Shown piece by piece: positions 34,240 to 43,592 of a stretch of DNA of 64,000 nt; the stretch's first letter is position 1, and every line of letters starts with the position of its first letter. The stretch lies in contig NZ_CP025512.1 of NCBI RefSeq assembly GCF_003491345.1, positions 1,116,001 through 1,180,000 on the forward strand. The letters are read 5' to 3'. This DNA is from Neorhizobium sp. SOG26 (GTDB taxonomy: Bacteria; Pseudomonadota; Alphaproteobacteria; Rhizobiales; Rhizobiaceae). The position numbers and the translations under genes are program-made. The notes under the pieces are model-generated. The model was not told the DNA's origin. It was given only the letters and a program-made list of their open reading frames with translations, and made no database searches.

Positions 34240-35280
34240 ATGCTTCAAAGAACCCGAAATGGAAAAGGTAAGACCGTTCTCGTCGCTGGGGGAGCCGGCT
34301 TTGTCGGATCGCATCTGTGTGATGCGCTGCTTGCGCGCGGCGACCGCGTCATCTGCGTCGATAGCTATATCACGGGCTCGGAAGAAAACATCCGTCCGCT
34401 GATGAACCATCCGCGCTTCCGCATGATCGAGGCTGACGTCTGCTCGCTTCGGGAAATGGATGAGCCCGTCGACCAGGTTTACAATCTCGCCTGTGCCGCC
34501 TCGCCGCCGCAGTACCAGGCCGATCCGGTGCATACGATGATGACCTGCGTGGCCGGCACCGGCAACCTGCTGTCACTTGCCGAACAGCACGGCGCATCCT
34601 TTCTCCAGGCTTCGACCAGCGAAGTTTATGGTGACCCGGAGGAACACCCGCAGCGAGAGGATTACCGCGGCAATGTGAGCTGCACCGGTCCGCGCGCCTG
34701 CTACGACGAAGGCAAGCGTGCAGCCGAAGCGCTCTGCTTCGATATGCTGCGCGCCGGGAAGGTCGATGCCCGGGTCGCCCGCATCTTCAACACCTACGGG
34801 CCGCGCATGCAGCCGAATGACGGCCGGATCATCTCGAACCTTCTCGTTCAGGCGATTTCCGGGACGCCGCTGACGATCTACGGCACGGGTGAACAGACCC
34901 GCTCCTTCTGCTTTGTCAGCGATCTCGTCGCTGGCCTGATGGCACTGATGAATGTCGATCCGAATCCGGAGGGGCCGGTTAATCTCGGGAACCCCGGCGA
35001 GTTCACCATCAACGAGCTTGCGGCGATGGTCGTGGAGATGGTGCCGAACGCATCCGAGATCGTCTATCGGCCGCTGCCGCAGGACGACCCGCAGCGCCGC
35101 CGGCCGGATATTTCCAAGGCTAAGGAACTCCTGACCTGGGAGCCGAAGATCCCGCTGTCAGAAGGTCTTAAACTGACTGCCGACTGGTTCGTGACGACGC
35201 TCGGCACAGAAGCCGAAAAGAAGGCCGTGCAGCCGGTGCGGCGCCACGTTCCGGTCGCCGAGATGCAGTTGGGAGCCTGA
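34240..35280 (+). CDS. UDP-glucuronate decarboxylase-like SDR
   Basis: A 346-residue extended SDR most like UDP-xylose synthase/UDP-glucuronate decarboxylase: NAD loop VAGGAGFVGSHL, STSEVYGDPEEHPQREDYRGNVS, the YDEGKRAAE active-site Tyr/Lys, and RIFNTYGPRMQPNDGRIISNLL. It would provide UDP-xylose or a related pentose to the transferases upstream. An AGAGGAGAGG ribosome site precedes the ATG. It is 12 bases after the third CgeB-like gene. Confidence 0.88.
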   Translation: MLQRTRNGKGKTVLVAGGAGFVGSHLCDALLARGDRVICVDSYITGSEENIRPLMNHPRFRMIEADVCSLREMDEPVDQVYNLACAASPPQYQADPVHTMMTCVAGTGNLLSLAEQHGASFLQASTSEVYGDPEEHPQREDYRGNVSCTGPRACYDEGKRAAEALCFDMLRAGKVDARVARIFNTYGPRMQPNDGRIISNLLVQAISGTPLTIYGTGEQTRSFCFVSDLVAGLMALMNVDPNPEGPVNLGNPGEFTINELAAMVVEMVPNASEIVYRPLPQDDPQRRRPDISKAKELLTWEPKIPLSEGLKLTADWFVTTLGTEAEKKAVQPVRRHVPVAEMQLGA

Positions 35281-35283
35281 GTT

Positions 35284-36039
35284 ATGGATGCCGGGAGAAA
35301 CCACGACCTCGAAAGCCTGCGCAAGCAGATAACAGCGCTCGGACCATGGTTCCACAATCTGGAGATCAGGGGCATCCAAACCGCTCCTGACCATTTCCTG
35401 GGCGACTATCCGAGGTTCAAGTGGGAAGGCTTCCGGCATATCATCCCGGAGGATCTGGAGGGCAGGAGCGTTCTCGATGTCGGCTGCAATGCGGGGTTCT
35501 ATTCGCTGGAGATGAAGCGGCGGAATGCCGGCCGTGTGGTCGGCATCGATGCCGACCCGCATTACCTGAAGCAGGCTCGTTTTGCGGCGGCGGAGTCAGG
35601 TCTCGATGTCGAGTTCCGGCAGATGTCCGTCTACGATGTCGGCAAGCTCAACGAAAAGTTCGACCTCGTGATCTTCATGGGCGTGCTCTACCACCTGCGC
35701 CACCCGCTCCTGGCGCTTGACCTGCTATACGAGCATGTCGTGAAGGACCAGATGCTCTTCCAGTGCCTGCAGCGGGGCGACGAGCGGATCCCGGATCTGC
35801 AGGAGAACTACGATTTTTCAGAATGGGCAATTTTCGACCGACCGGATTATCCGAAGCTGTTCTTTGTGGAAGAGCGGTATGCCTCGGATCCGACCAACTG
35901 GTTCATTCCGAACAAGCCGGCCATGGAAGCCATGCTGCGCAGTTCCGGCTTCACGATCGAGGCCAATCCGGAGCGGGAGGTTTATCTCTGCCGCCGCGGG
36001 GAGCGGCATTATGCGGTCGAGCCGCCCCCGCATCTGTGA
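35284..36039 (+). CDS. SAM-dependent methyltransferase (TIGR04290-like)
   Basis: A 251-residue class I methyltransferase with the SAM loop VLDVGCNAGFYSLEM and the acidic VGIDADPHYL. The whole sequence, including MGVLYHLRHPLLALDLLYEHV, resembles family TIGR04290, which as I recall is itself found beside clusters of sugar genes like this one. It is the last gene of the operon, three bases after the decarboxylase-like gene, and probably caps or modifies the glycan. Confidence 0.85.
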   Translation: MDAGRNHDLESLRKQITALGPWFHNLEIRGIQTAPDHFLGDYPRFKWEGFRHIIPEDLEGRSVLDVGCNAGFYSLEMKRRNAGRVVGIDADPHYLKQARFAAAESGLDVEFRQMSVYDVGKLNEKFDLVIFMGVLYHLRHPLLALDLLYEHVVKDQMLFQCLQRGDERIPDLQENYDFSEWAIFDRPDYPKLFFVEERYASDPTNWFIPNKPAMEAMLRSSGFTIEANPEREVYLCRRGERHYAVEPPPHL

Positions 36040-36046
36040 AGCGGTT

Positions 36047-36181
36047 CTAGTTCGACTGGTCGATGGCGTGCGGCGAAGGTTGTTCGCTCTCGCCACCACC
36101 GCGGCTCGGCAGGAGATACACAAGTCCTGCAACGACGATGATCGCAATCACGATGATCATGATGGTGCGGTTGTTTTTCAT
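36047..36181 (-). CDS. Small single-pass membrane protein (44 aa)
   Basis: A short basic N-terminus (MKNNRT), one helix (IMIIVIAIIVVAGLVYLLP) and a polar tail (SRGGGESEQPSPHAIDQSN). AGGAG precedes the ATG at 36181. It converges with the glycan operon, seven bases from the methyltransferase stop. It resembles the 53-residue protein at 37833 in layout. Confidence 0.7.
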   Translation of the reverse strand: MKNNRTIMIIVIAIIVVAGLVYLLPSRGGGESEQPSPHAIDQSN

Positions 36182-36340
36182 CAGAAATGCTCCTGCTACA
36201 TGTCCCGCGACAACCACCCGCGTCCCAAGAAGTTGCGTCCCACCCACACGGTTTCTCCGCCGGACAAAGGAAACAATCTCCCTCCGTAACTGTTAGCGCC
36301 CCGAAACGGTCGCGCTTGGCGACTGCATCTGGAGGATCTG

Positions 36341-37141
36341 ATGAGCACCAATCAATCGGAAAAAGGCCTTGCCGTTGTCACCGGCGCCTCGACGGGCATC
36401 GGCTACGAACTGGCCAAATGTGCCGCACAGGATGGCTATGACCTGGTAATCGTGGCCGACGAGCCGCGCATCCAGGACGCGGCGGCGACGCTGAAGGAAT
36501 TCGGCGTCAGCGTGGAAGCGATGCAGGCGGATCTTGCGACGCCGGAGGGCGTGCGGCGGTTTATTGCCGGCCTCGACGCACTCGGGCGTCCGGTGGACCT
36601 GCTGATGGCAAATGCCGGTCGAGGCTTGGGCGACGGGTTCCTTGACCAGAAGATCGCCGAAGCTCAGCGTGTCGTGGACACGAATATCAGCGGCACGATC
36701 GCGCTCGTCCACAGCGTTGCAGGACGCATGCGCAGCCGCGGCAAGGGCCGTATCCTGTTCACGGGCTCGATCGCCGGATTCATGCCGGGCGCTTTCCAAG
36801 CGGTCTACAACGGCACCAAGGCGTTCATCAATTCGTTCTCGTTTGCGCTGCGCGAGGAGTTGAAGGGGACCGGCGTTTCGGTCACTTGTTTGATGCCGGG
36901 ACCGACCGACACGGAATTCTTCGAACGCGCCGACATGCTCGACACACCGGTTGGGCAGGGCAAGAAGGATGATCCGGCCTTTGTCGCCAAGACGGGTTAT
37001 GAGGCGATGCTCAATGGCGAAGGTGACGTCGCCGCCGGCTGGAAGAACAAGGTCATGACGGCCGCAGCCAACGTGACGCCGGCCGAAACGCTCGCCAAGC
37101 AGCATCGCAAGATGGCAGAGCCAAACAACAGCCGAAACTGA
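36341..37141 (+). CDS. Short-chain dehydrogenase/reductase
   Basis: A 266-residue classical SDR: TGASTGIGYELA cofactor loop, NAGRG, catalytic Ser in FTGSIAG and YNGTKAF (YxxxK). The substrate is unknown. A GGAAA-N18-GTT site (36269-36294), one base off the general stress consensus, lies 46 bases upstream. It is followed after 19 bases by a cysteine hydrolase gene on the same strand. Confidence 0.9.
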   Translation: MSTNQSEKGLAVVTGASTGIGYELAKCAAQDGYDLVIVADEPRIQDAAATLKEFGVSVEAMQADLATPEGVRRFIAGLDALGRPVDLLMANAGRGLGDGFLDQKIAEAQRVVDTNISGTIALVHSVAGRMRSRGKGRILFTGSIAGFMPGAFQAVYNGTKAFINSFSFALREELKGTGVSVTCLMPGPTDTEFFERADMLDTPVGQGKKDDPAFVAKTGYEAMLNGEGDVAAGWKNKVMTAAANVTPAETLAKQHRKMAEPNNSRN

Positions 37142-37160
37142 TGATCCTGAAGGTGGCTTG

Positions 37161-37754
37161 ATGAAAGCAGATGCAAACTGGCGCCATCTCTGCGTCGACA
37201 TGCAGCGGATGTTTGCCGAGGACACGCCCTGGAACGTGCCGTGGATGGAGCGGGTGTTGCCGCAGGTGGAAGAGGTGTCGAAGCGCCATGCGGCGCGCAC
37301 CATCTTCACCCGCTTCGTACCGCCGATGCGGGCGGAGGACGCCACGGGCGCCTGGCAGGACTATTACCGCAAGTGGGACGTGATGACCCGTGAGCAGATG
37401 CCGCCGGACATGATCGACCTCGTCGCGCCGCTCAAGCGGCTCGTGCCGCCGGCGCGCGTGCTCGACAAGCCGGTCTATTCGCCCTGGCTCGATGCGCGGC
37501 TACTTTCCCAGTTGCGGGAAGAGTCCGTCGAGACGCTGGTGATCAGCGGTGGCGAAACCGATGTCTGCGTGCTCTCCACCGTGCTTGGCGCCATCGATCT
37601 CGGCTTCCGGCTGGTGGTGCTGGAGGATGCCGTCTGCAGCGGCGCCGATGACACCCATGACGCCGCGATCGACGTGCTTGCCCAGCGCTTCTCGGTGCAG
37701 CTTGAACTCCTGCCAACCGAGGAGTTTCTGCGCCAGGCGCCGGTACTGGTCTAG
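37161..37754 (+). CDS. Isochorismatase-like cysteine hydrolase
   Basis: A 197-residue hydrolase of the isochorismatase/nicotinamidase fold: Asp in CVDMQRMF, Lys in LDKPVYSPW, Cys in GGETDVCVLSTVLGA, together the catalytic triad. The exact amide substrate is unknown. The ATG at 37161 is preferred over the adjacent TTG. Likely cotranscribed with the SDR gene upstream. Confidence 0.87.
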   Translation: MKADANWRHLCVDMQRMFAEDTPWNVPWMERVLPQVEEVSKRHAARTIFTRFVPPMRAEDATGAWQDYYRKWDVMTREQMPPDMIDLVAPLKRLVPPARVLDKPVYSPWLDARLLSQLREESVETLVISGGETDVCVLSTVLGAIDLGFRLVVLEDAVCSGADDTHDAAIDVLAQRFSVQLELLPTEEFLRQAPVLV

Positions 37755-37784
37755 ACCTCCCGGATCCAGACATCTCCATAAAAA

Positions 37785-37813
37785 AAGAAGCTGCCCTGTG
37801 AGGCAGCTTCTCT
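37785..37813. terminator. Terminator between convergent transcripts
   Basis: A perfect 10-bp stem (AGAAGCTGCC / GGCAGCTTCT) with a 6-base loop. On the minus strand it is followed by seven T residues, so it chiefly ends the dehydrogenase operon at 37833-39715. Confidence 0.8.
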
Positions 37814-37832
37814 AGATTTATACTCGCTCAGA

Positions 37833-37994
37833 CTAGGACCCTGGCGCGGGAGCCGCCGGGTTCTTGGGCTGGCCTGTGGCCGGCGAGGGGTGATCGGCCG
37901 CCGCCCCCGGCTGGTCGTTGTCCGGGATCATCGCCATGATGCCCGCGGCGACAACGATGATGGCGGCCAGGATGATCAGGGCTCTTCTGCTCAT
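37833..37994 (-). CDS. Small single-pass membrane protein (53 aa)
   Basis: MSRRALIILAAIIVVAAGIMAMIP forms a basic start and one helix, then a polar Pro/Ala tail (DNDQPGAAADHPSPATGQPK). GGAGACAGT precedes the ATG, and the gene starts nine bases after the stop of the 38004 gene, with a strong terminator directly after it, so it is the last cistron of a three-gene operon. It matches the 44-residue protein at 36047 in plan. Confidence 0.72.
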   Translation of the reverse strand: MSRRALIILAAIIVVAAGIMAMIPDNDQPGAAADHPSPATGQPKNPAAPAPGS

Positions 37995-38003
37995 ACTGTC
38001 TCC

Positions 38004-38525
38004 TCAGATCTGCGACGCGCTATTGCCGGCGGGTGCCGCGGCACGCGGACGAGCAGGAAAGCCGCTACGATCACTGTAGTTGCGGCCGGGCGAGCGGCGG
38101 GCGTTGCGGCGCGACACAGCCTGCGTCGCGATGATGTCGAGCGCTGTCACGCCAAGCACAAGACCGAGCGCCAGGGCTGCGTTGCCGCGTTTCGGGTTGT
38201 CGGGACGGATGGCGGTGGCAAGGGTGGCGATATCCAGCGCATCACCTGCCACGCGGCTGACAAGGCCCGCCTGCTTTTCGGTGGAGAGCGTCATCACACC
38301 CGCACCGATCTCCCGCACGCCATAAGCGCGGATGAGGCCTTCGGCGCGCGGCATGCCGAGAGCATGGCTCATGCGGTTGGCGCCAAAAATCTCCATCAGT
38401 CCCAGCCCGATGCTGAACCAGCCAAGCGCCCGTGTCAGTTGATCGGCGGAGTCACGCGAGCTTGGGCCCGAGGAGATGATCTTCGGGTTGCTCTTGGGCT
38501 GCACCATGTTTGCGATGTAGTTCAT
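38004..38525 (-). CDS. Hypothetical membrane-associated protein
   Basis: A 173-residue protein with hydrophobic, glycine-rich stretches (ALGWFSIGLGLMEIFGANRM, GAGVMTLS and GNAALALGLVLGVTALDIIA), somewhat like DUF4267. The motif AEGLIRAYGVREIGAGV is conserved-looking. The C-terminus is basic. It lies 14 bases downstream of the Zn-alcohol dehydrogenase gene and upstream of a tiny membrane protein gene, so it likely works with that dehydrogenase at the membrane. The function is unknown. Confidence 0.65.
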   Translation of the reverse strand: MNYIANMVQPKSNPKIISSGPSSRDSADQLTRALGWFSIGLGLMEIFGANRMSHALGMPRAEGLIRAYGVREIGAGVMTLSTEKQAGLVSRVAGDALDIATLATAIRPDNPKRGNAALALGLVLGVTALDIIATQAVSRRNARRSPGRNYSDRSGFPARPRAAAPAGNSASQI

Positions 38526-38539
38526 GATTTTCTCTCCGA

Positions 38540-39715
38540 TCAGGGCGTCAGCACGACCTTGATGCAGTCGTCCTGCTTGTTCCGGAAGACCTTGTACATT
38601 TCAGGCCCATCCTCGAGTTTGGCGCGATGGGTGATGACAAAGGATGGGTCGATTTCCCCTTCCTCGATTCGGCGCAGCAGGTCGTCCGTCCAGCGGCGAA
38701 CGTGGGTCTGGCCCATGCGGAAGGTGAGCCCCTTGTTCATGGCCGGGCCCATCGGGATCTTGTCGACGAGGCCGCTGTAGACGCCGGGGATCGAGATGAT
38801 GCCGGCGGGACGGCAGACATAGATCATCTCGCGCAGCACATGCGGACGGTCGTTTTCCATCATCATCATCTGCTTGGCGCGGTCCATGACCGTGTCCGGC
38901 TGGCTGAACGACACGTGCGATTCGAGACCGACGGAATCGATGCACTTGTCGGGGCCCTTGCCGGAGGTGAGGTCGTTCAGGCGCTCCACGACGCTCTCAT
39001 CCTGGAAGTTGATGGTGATCGCGCCGGCCGCCTGCGCCATGGCAAGCCGTTCCGGGATGCGGTCGATCGCCACCACCTGCTTGGCGCCAAGCAGGATGGC
39101 GCTGCGGATCGCCATCTGGCCGACAGGGCCGCAGCCCCAGATGGCAACGGTATCGGTCGGCTCGATGTCGCACTGCGCGGCGGCCTGCCAGCCGGTCGGG
39201 AAGATGTCGCCGAGGAAAAGCACCTGCTCGTCGGTAAGGCTATCCGGCACCTTGATGTGAGTCGTGTCGGCAAACGGCACGCGCATATATTCCGCTTGGC
39301 CGCCCGGATACCCGCCGGTGAGATGCGTGTAGCCGAAAAGGCCCGCTGTCGTATGGCCGAATGCCTTGTCGGCGATGTCCTTGTTGCGGTTGCTTCGCTC
39401 GCAGACGGAATAGTTTCCGCGCTTGCACTGATCGCATTCGCCGCAGTTGATGGTGAAAGGCACGACGATGCGGTCGCCCTTCTTCAATGCGCCGTTTATT
39501 CCGGAGCCGGTCTCGACCACTTCGCCCATCATTTCATGGCCCATGATGTCGCCGGGCTTCATGGCGGGAATGTAGTTGTGGAAGAGGTGCAGGTCGGAGC
39601 CGCATATGGCGCAACTCGTCACCTTGATGATGGCGTCGCGCGGATCCTCGATCTTGGGATCTTCAACCGTGTCGCAGCGGATGTCTTCCTTGCCGTGCCA
39701 GACCAGAGCTCTCAT
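38540..39715 (-). CDS. Zinc-dependent alcohol/formaldehyde dehydrogenase-like (MDR)
   Basis: A 391-residue MDR enzyme with catalytic zinc residues ([19 protein letters not shown]) and a full four-cysteine structural zinc lobe ([16 protein letters not shown]). The cofactor loop is [12 protein letters not shown]. The type resembles the glutathione-independent formaldehyde dehydrogenase-like branch common in stress clusters. It is the first gene of the operon ending at 37833; a GGAAA-N18-GTT site lies on the minus strand at 39785-39810. Confidence 0.88.
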   Translation of the reverse strand: MRALVWHGKEDIRCDTVEDPKIEDPRDAIIKVTSCAICGSDLHLFHNYIPAMKPGDIMGHEMMGEVVETGSGINGALKKGDRIVVPFTINCGECDQCKRGNYSVCERSNRNKDIADKAFGHTTAGLFGYTHLTGGYPGGQAEYMRVPFADTTHIKVPDSLTDEQVLFLGDIFPTGWQAAAQCDIEPTDTVAIWGCGPVGQMAIRSAILLGAKQVVAIDRIPERLAMAQAAGAITINFQDESVVERLNDLTSGKGPDKCIDSVGLESHVSFSQPDTVMDRAKQMMMMENDRPHVLREMIYVCRPAGIISIPGVYSGLVDKIPMGPAMNKGLTFRMGQTHVRRWTDDLLRRIEEGEIDPSFVITHRAKLEDGPEMYKVFRNKQDDCIKVVLTP

Positions 39716-40087
39716 TTCATCTCCCTTCGCTCCCGCTCGGCCGTCTGATTTTGAAGGCCGAGGCGGATAAATTTTCAGGGAGGGAACAACGAGAAGCCGT
39801 TTAAGTTTCCACGGCGCGTGAAAATTCGAGCCTGTGAGGGACGCGGCGGAAGATAGATGAGAGCTGTCTGGAGTTCAGCGTCTATGACGCTTGAGGCGGA
39901 AAGAGCCAGTCTCTTGAAGAAGAAATGGCTCCCCGGGCCGGATAATTTTTAGTAACTTTGCTGTCCATTTCGGCAAATGCTATGTAATATAAGAAAGTAT
40001 ATTCAATGGCTTGCTTGACCATTTCAACCTTCGTGCCGATATATAGCGCATATACCCAAAGCGGGGAAAATGTGGGGAAGGATGAGG
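39716..40087. other. Intergenic region with the island's left boundary
   Basis: 372 bases without a gene. They hold the promoter region of the dehydrogenase operon and, at 39916-39943, the left copy of the 28-bp repeat. The DNA becomes AT-rich right of the repeat, consistent with the start of acquired DNA. Confidence 0.6.
39916..39943 (+). repeat. attL: 28-bp repeat of the tRNA-Asn 3' end
   Basis: Identical over 28 bases to 53393-53420, which spans the last 18 bases of tRNA-Asn and 10 bases beyond it. Direct orientation and an integrase gene 145 bases away mark this as the distal attachment site of an integrative element. Confidence 0.9.
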
Positions 40088-41260
40088 ATGGGGAGTCATA
40101 CTCGCAACGTGCTGACGGTGAAGTCGATTGCCGCCAGCAAGGCAGCTAAACTCCGCGACGGCGGGGGGCTTTATCTCGTAGCCAGGGGCAGTGGACGGTA
40201 CTGGATTTTCTCTTTCACGTTCGCAGGCGCCAGGCGAGAAATGGGGCTCGGGCCGCTTCATACGGTAGGCTTGGCCGAGGCCAGACAGAAAGCAGAGGAA
40301 GCGCGGATGCTGATCAGGCAAGGTCAGGATCCGCTCGCCGCCAAGCGGGAGTCTGAGGCTTCGCCAAAAGCGGTGACCTTCGGCGCCTACGCGGATGCCT
40401 TCGTCGATGCCGCTGTGAAGGCTGGTCGGTGGCGGGACGCCAAGACCGAGGCGCGCTGGAGAAACCTTCTTGGGAAGCACGCTGCCGACATTCGAGCGAA
40501 AGCAGTAGGCAGCATCGGCATTGCGGATGTGGTTACGGTCCTGAAGCCGCTTTGGGGCGAGAAGCAGGAGACAGCCGAGAAGCTGCGTGAAGCGATCGAA
40601 CGCGTGCTGGACGCGGCAAAGGTGGAAGGTCGTCGAACCGGCGACAACCCGGCGGCATGGAAAGGCAACTTGGAGCATCTGCTGCACAAGCCGAACGCTC
40701 TACTTGCTGAGAAGCATCACGCCGCCATGCCTCACGCCGAAGTGCCGGCCTTCATGAAGAAGCTAGCAGAGGTAAGTGGCGTAAGTGCCAGAGCGCTTGA
40801 ATTGACGATCCTGACAGCCGTGAGAAGCGGCGAGGCGAGGGGCGCTGTGTGGCCGGAGTTTGATCTCGAAGAGAAGCTTTGGACTATACCGGCAGTCAGG
40901 ATGAAGTCTGGGAAGGAGCATCGCGTTCCGCTTTCGGACCAGGCCGCGGCATTGCTGACAAAGATGAAAAAGCAGGCTGTCAATGACTTGGTCTTTCCAG
41001 GCGTCCGCGACAAACGCCCGCTCTCTGACGCGGCTCTCGCCAAGGCCCTAAAGGCAGCCGGAGGAGGGGTTTACACCGTCCATGGCTTTAGAAGCACGTT
41101 CCGCGACTGGACAACAGAAGTCGCGCACGCACCTCGCGAGATAGCTGAAGCCGCCCTGGCTCACGCTGTAGGCGACGCAGTTGAACGGAGTTACGCGCGA
41201 TCCGATGCTTTGGAGCGGCGGCGTCAACTGATGCAACAGTGGGCGGACTACTGCGGGTAA
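40088..41260 (+). CDS. int: P4-type tyrosine integrase
   Basis: A 390-residue site-specific recombinase. The N-terminal DUF4102 arm-binding domain is present (AAKLRDGGGLYLVARGSGRYWIFSF ... MGLGPLHTVGLAEAR). The catalytic domain has the first Arg in TAVRSGEARG, HGFRSTFRDW for HxxR, and the nucleophile Tyr in ERSYARSDALERRR. P4-type integrases usually use tRNA 3' ends, agreeing with the repeat found. ATG at 40088 has an AAGGATGAGG ribosome site; ATGs at 40070 and 40082 are possible. Confidence 0.9.
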   Translation: MGSHTRNVLTVKSIAASKAAKLRDGGGLYLVARGSGRYWIFSFTFAGARREMGLGPLHTVGLAEARQKAEEARMLIRQGQDPLAAKRESEASPKAVTFGAYADAFVDAAVKAGRWRDAKTEARWRNLLGKHAADIRAKAVGSIGIADVVTVLKPLWGEKQETAEKLREAIERVLDAAKVEGRRTGDNPAAWKGNLEHLLHKPNALLAEKHHAAMPHAEVPAFMKKLAEVSGVSARALELTILTAVRSGEARGAVWPEFDLEEKLWTIPAVRMKSGKEHRVPLSDQAAALLTKMKKQAVNDLVFPGVRDKRPLSDAALAKALKAAGGGVYTVHGFRSTFRDWTTEVAHAPREIAEAALAHAVGDAVERSYARSDALERRRQLMQQWADYCG

Positions 41261-41570
41261 TAGGTAAACCGCGAAAATTTACAAATGCGTCAAGAATTTT
41301 ATCTCTCGTATAAAGAGAAAGATGCTTTGGAAAATTTGTAAAAATCATCTAGTGTAGTGGCCGTATTGAACTTGATGTTCGCCTGGGCAAGCCTTGAGGG
41401 TGTGCCTTTAGCCGCAGCATTCGCTGCCGGTTGCCCGACCGCAGAGGGTGGCGTCAAAGACGTCGGTTTGCTCCTAGCCCGGCCATGGCGTGCCGGTTGC
41501 CCAACTTCTCAACATACACTGTAGCCATTTCCACGCCCGGATTCCGTCCGCGCGAACAAGAGGAGAACCC
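41261..41570. other. Intergenic region with short repeats
   Basis: 310 bases without a gene between integrase and the AlpA-like gene. TGCCGGTTGCCC occurs twice in direct orientation (41425-41436 and 41491-41502), and ATTTACAAAT/ATTTGTAAA-type inverted words lie near 41276 and 41333. These may be binding sites for the AlpA-like protein or the integrase. Confidence 0.4.
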
Positions 41571-41777
41571 ATGTCTGCTGCCAATGACAACGTGCCCGCA
41601 CTAATCAGTCTGAATGACGCTTGTCGCCTGACCAGCATGTCCCGAACGATGTTAAACCGGTATCGCGCCGAGGGCCGCTTCCCGATCGCCGTAGAGCTTG
41701 GCGAACGGCGGGTTGCGTTCGTTCGCGCCGAGGTCCTGAGTTGGATCGAGGCGAAGATCGCCGCCCGCGCCGCTTAA
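41571..41777 (+). CDS. AlpA-family regulator/excisionase-like protein
   Basis: A 68-residue MerR/AlpA-like helix-turn-helix protein (ALISLNDACRLTSMSRTMLNRYRAEGRFPIAVELGERRVAFVRAEVLSWIEAKIAAR). The pattern 'recognise a start, a GRFP turn, then WIEAKIA' is typical of AlpA, which activates excision of islands carrying P4-type integrases. AGAGGAGAACCC precedes the ATG. It follows the integrase by 310 bases. Confidence 0.85.
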   Translation: MSAANDNVPALISLNDACRLTSMSRTMLNRYRAEGRFPIAVELGERRVAFVRAEVLSWIEAKIAARAA

Positions 41778-41838
41778 TCTATCCACCAAGACATCATCAA
41801 CAGTTTAGCAGCCGGCCGTCGCGCCGGAAGGAGGAGCA

Positions 41839-42338
41839 TTGACGCTAGAAACAACTCAACCGCAGCAGGCAGTCCGTGGATATGGCCTCGCAATCTACAG
41901 CGACGGCAACGCCGACCGCTGTGGCTTCCTGGACCACTCGCCGGTCTTGGTGCCAAGCTTCGCTGAACGAGTGGCTGGTCGCAGACGCCTGCGCTTTCAC
42001 GAAGGCCCCCGCCTGACACGTAGGGGCGGTGATATCTTTTGTGCTGACGGAAATACAGCAAACTTCGTACGACAAGCGGTCGAGGAGACGCTTCAGCGAG
42101 AGCGCGACGATGCGAATGCTTTCCGCGTCACAGGAGCATCGGTGAGTCAGCGCCGGCTTTACAAGTTCCTGCGGGTGTCCGTGACGAAGATCGAAAGCGG
42201 CGCCGAAGACTCGCGCACTTTTACGCTGGAGGCGCCCTCCCTCGAGGTTCAGCAGTGCGGTCAACGCGAATTCGCTGAGTTCCTGACTGCGCTCGATAAG
42301 CGCGAAATCGATGACCCCGACGAACTCGTCGGGCTAAC
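41839..42338 (+). pseudogene. Island gene of unknown function cut by an IS21-family element
   Basis: A frame starting at TTG (41839) behind a GGAAGGAGGAG ribosome site. About 166 residues belong to the host gene (GYGLAIYSDGNADRCGFLDHSPVLV ... ESGAEDSRTFTLEAPSLEVQQCGQREF); reading then enters the transposon end and stops at 42405 after unrelated residues. Joining the bases before 42339 to those after 46076 restores frame and gives a stop at 46102-46104, so the original protein may have been only about ten residues longer. No family recognised. Confidence 0.6.
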
Positions 42339-42444
42339 TGTCAATCGGCGCGGAATGTTGACCCCTTATTGGAGTGCGCCCCTTGGGGTGGACAGATCGG
42401 GATGAGGAATTGACCGGCCTACCGGGTTTTCGGAAAGAAGACCC

Positions 42445-42795
42445 ATGGCAAAACACCGCAGTCACAGCGTCGAATTCAAACGTCAGCTCGCGCAGGAATT
42501 CTTGGCCGGCGAAACGCTGCATGGTCTGGCAAAACGCCACGACGTGTCGCGCAACCTTATCCGCATCTGGGTGCAGAAGTATGAGCAAGGCGCATTCGAC
42601 GACGATGCGCAGGCGGTCGATCTCATCCAGGAATACGAGGCCCGGATCGCCGCCCTCGAGCGGCTGGTTGGCAAGCAGGCTCTGGAACTGGAATTTCTAA
42701 AGGGGGCTCTGAAAAGCGCACCGCGGCGGAAAAACGGGACTACATCCATCATCACCGGCCCCGCGGCATCTCCGTCGCGGAAGGATGCCGGCTGA
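42445..42795 (+). CDS. IS3-family transposase OrfA
   Basis: 116 residues with an N-terminal helix-turn-helix ([47 protein letters not shown]) and a leucine-zipper region ([26 protein letters not shown]). Its stop overlaps the orfB start (TGATG). In this family OrfA and OrfB are usually also joined by a -1 frameshift; a candidate run of A residues lies near 42731. Confidence 0.9.
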   Translation: MAKHRSHSVEFKRQLAQEFLAGETLHGLAKRHDVSRNLIRIWVQKYEQGAFDDDAQAVDLIQEYEARIAALERLVGKQALELEFLKGALKSAPRRKNGTTSIITGPAASPSRKDAG

Positions 42796-43592
42796 TGGGA
42801 ATGGCGCGCTCCACCTATTATGACTGTCCAGAACGGCCGGCCGACGACACCGCGATCGTTGAAGCGATGTTCGCAATCTGCGACGAGTTCGAGTTCTACG
42901 GCTACCGCCGTGTCGGTGCGGCCCTGCGACAGCAGGGTCTTGTCGTGAACCACAAGAAGATCCGTCGCCTCATGCGCGAACACGATCTGCGTCCGAAGAT
43001 CAAGCGACGTTTCATTGCCACGACCGACAGTGACCACGACGGCCCGATCTTCCCGAACTTGGCGAAGGACATCATCCCGAGCGGTCCCAACCAGCTCTGG
43101 GTCAGCGACATCACCTATGTCGCTTTGCCGGCCCGGTTCATCTACGTCGCCATCATCCTCGATGCCTGGTCGCGGTTGATCGTCGGTTACGCCATCGGTC
43201 GGTCGATCGACGCACGGCTGACGATGGCAGCCTTGAAGGCGGCCATTGACCAGAGAAAGCCGCCGCCGGGCGTGGTCCACCATTCGGATCGCGGCTCGCA
43301 GTATGCTGCCGAGCTCTACCGCGAGACACTGGCCGTCAACGGCTTGATCGGCTCGATGGGCCGCCGCGGCAATCCGTACGACAACGCCAAGGCCGAAAGC
43401 TTCATGAAAACGCTGAAGGTCGAGGCGGTCTATCCGATGGCCTTCGAAACCTTCGAAGAGATCACCGAGCACCTTCCCCACTTCATCGAGGAGGTCTACA
43501 ACAAACGCCGGCTCCATTCAGCGCTCGGCTATTTGAGCCCGCAACAGTTCGAGGATCAACACATCCGGCAGACTGGCAAATCAGCAGCCTGA
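42795..43592 (+). CDS. IS3-family transposase OrfB (DDE integrase)
   Basis: 265 residues. After an HTH_21-like segment ([29 protein letters not shown]), the catalytic core shows D in [10 protein letters not shown] in [11 protein letters not shown] and E in [14 protein letters not shown]: an intact DDE triad. The reading frame is full length, so the element is probably active. It lies in the opposite orientation to istA/istB. Confidence 0.92.
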   Translation: MGMARSTYYDCPERPADDTAIVEAMFAICDEFEFYGYRRVGAALRQQGLVVNHKKIRRLMREHDLRPKIKRRFIATTDSDHDGPIFPNLAKDIIPSGPNQLWVSDITYVALPARFIYVAIILDAWSRLIVGYAIGRSIDARLTMAALKAAIDQRKPPPGVVHHSDRGSQYAAELYRETLAVNGLIGSMGRRGNPYDNAKAESFMKTLKVEAVYPMAFETFEEITEHLPHFIEEVYNKRRLHSALGYLSPQQFEDQHIRQTGKSAA

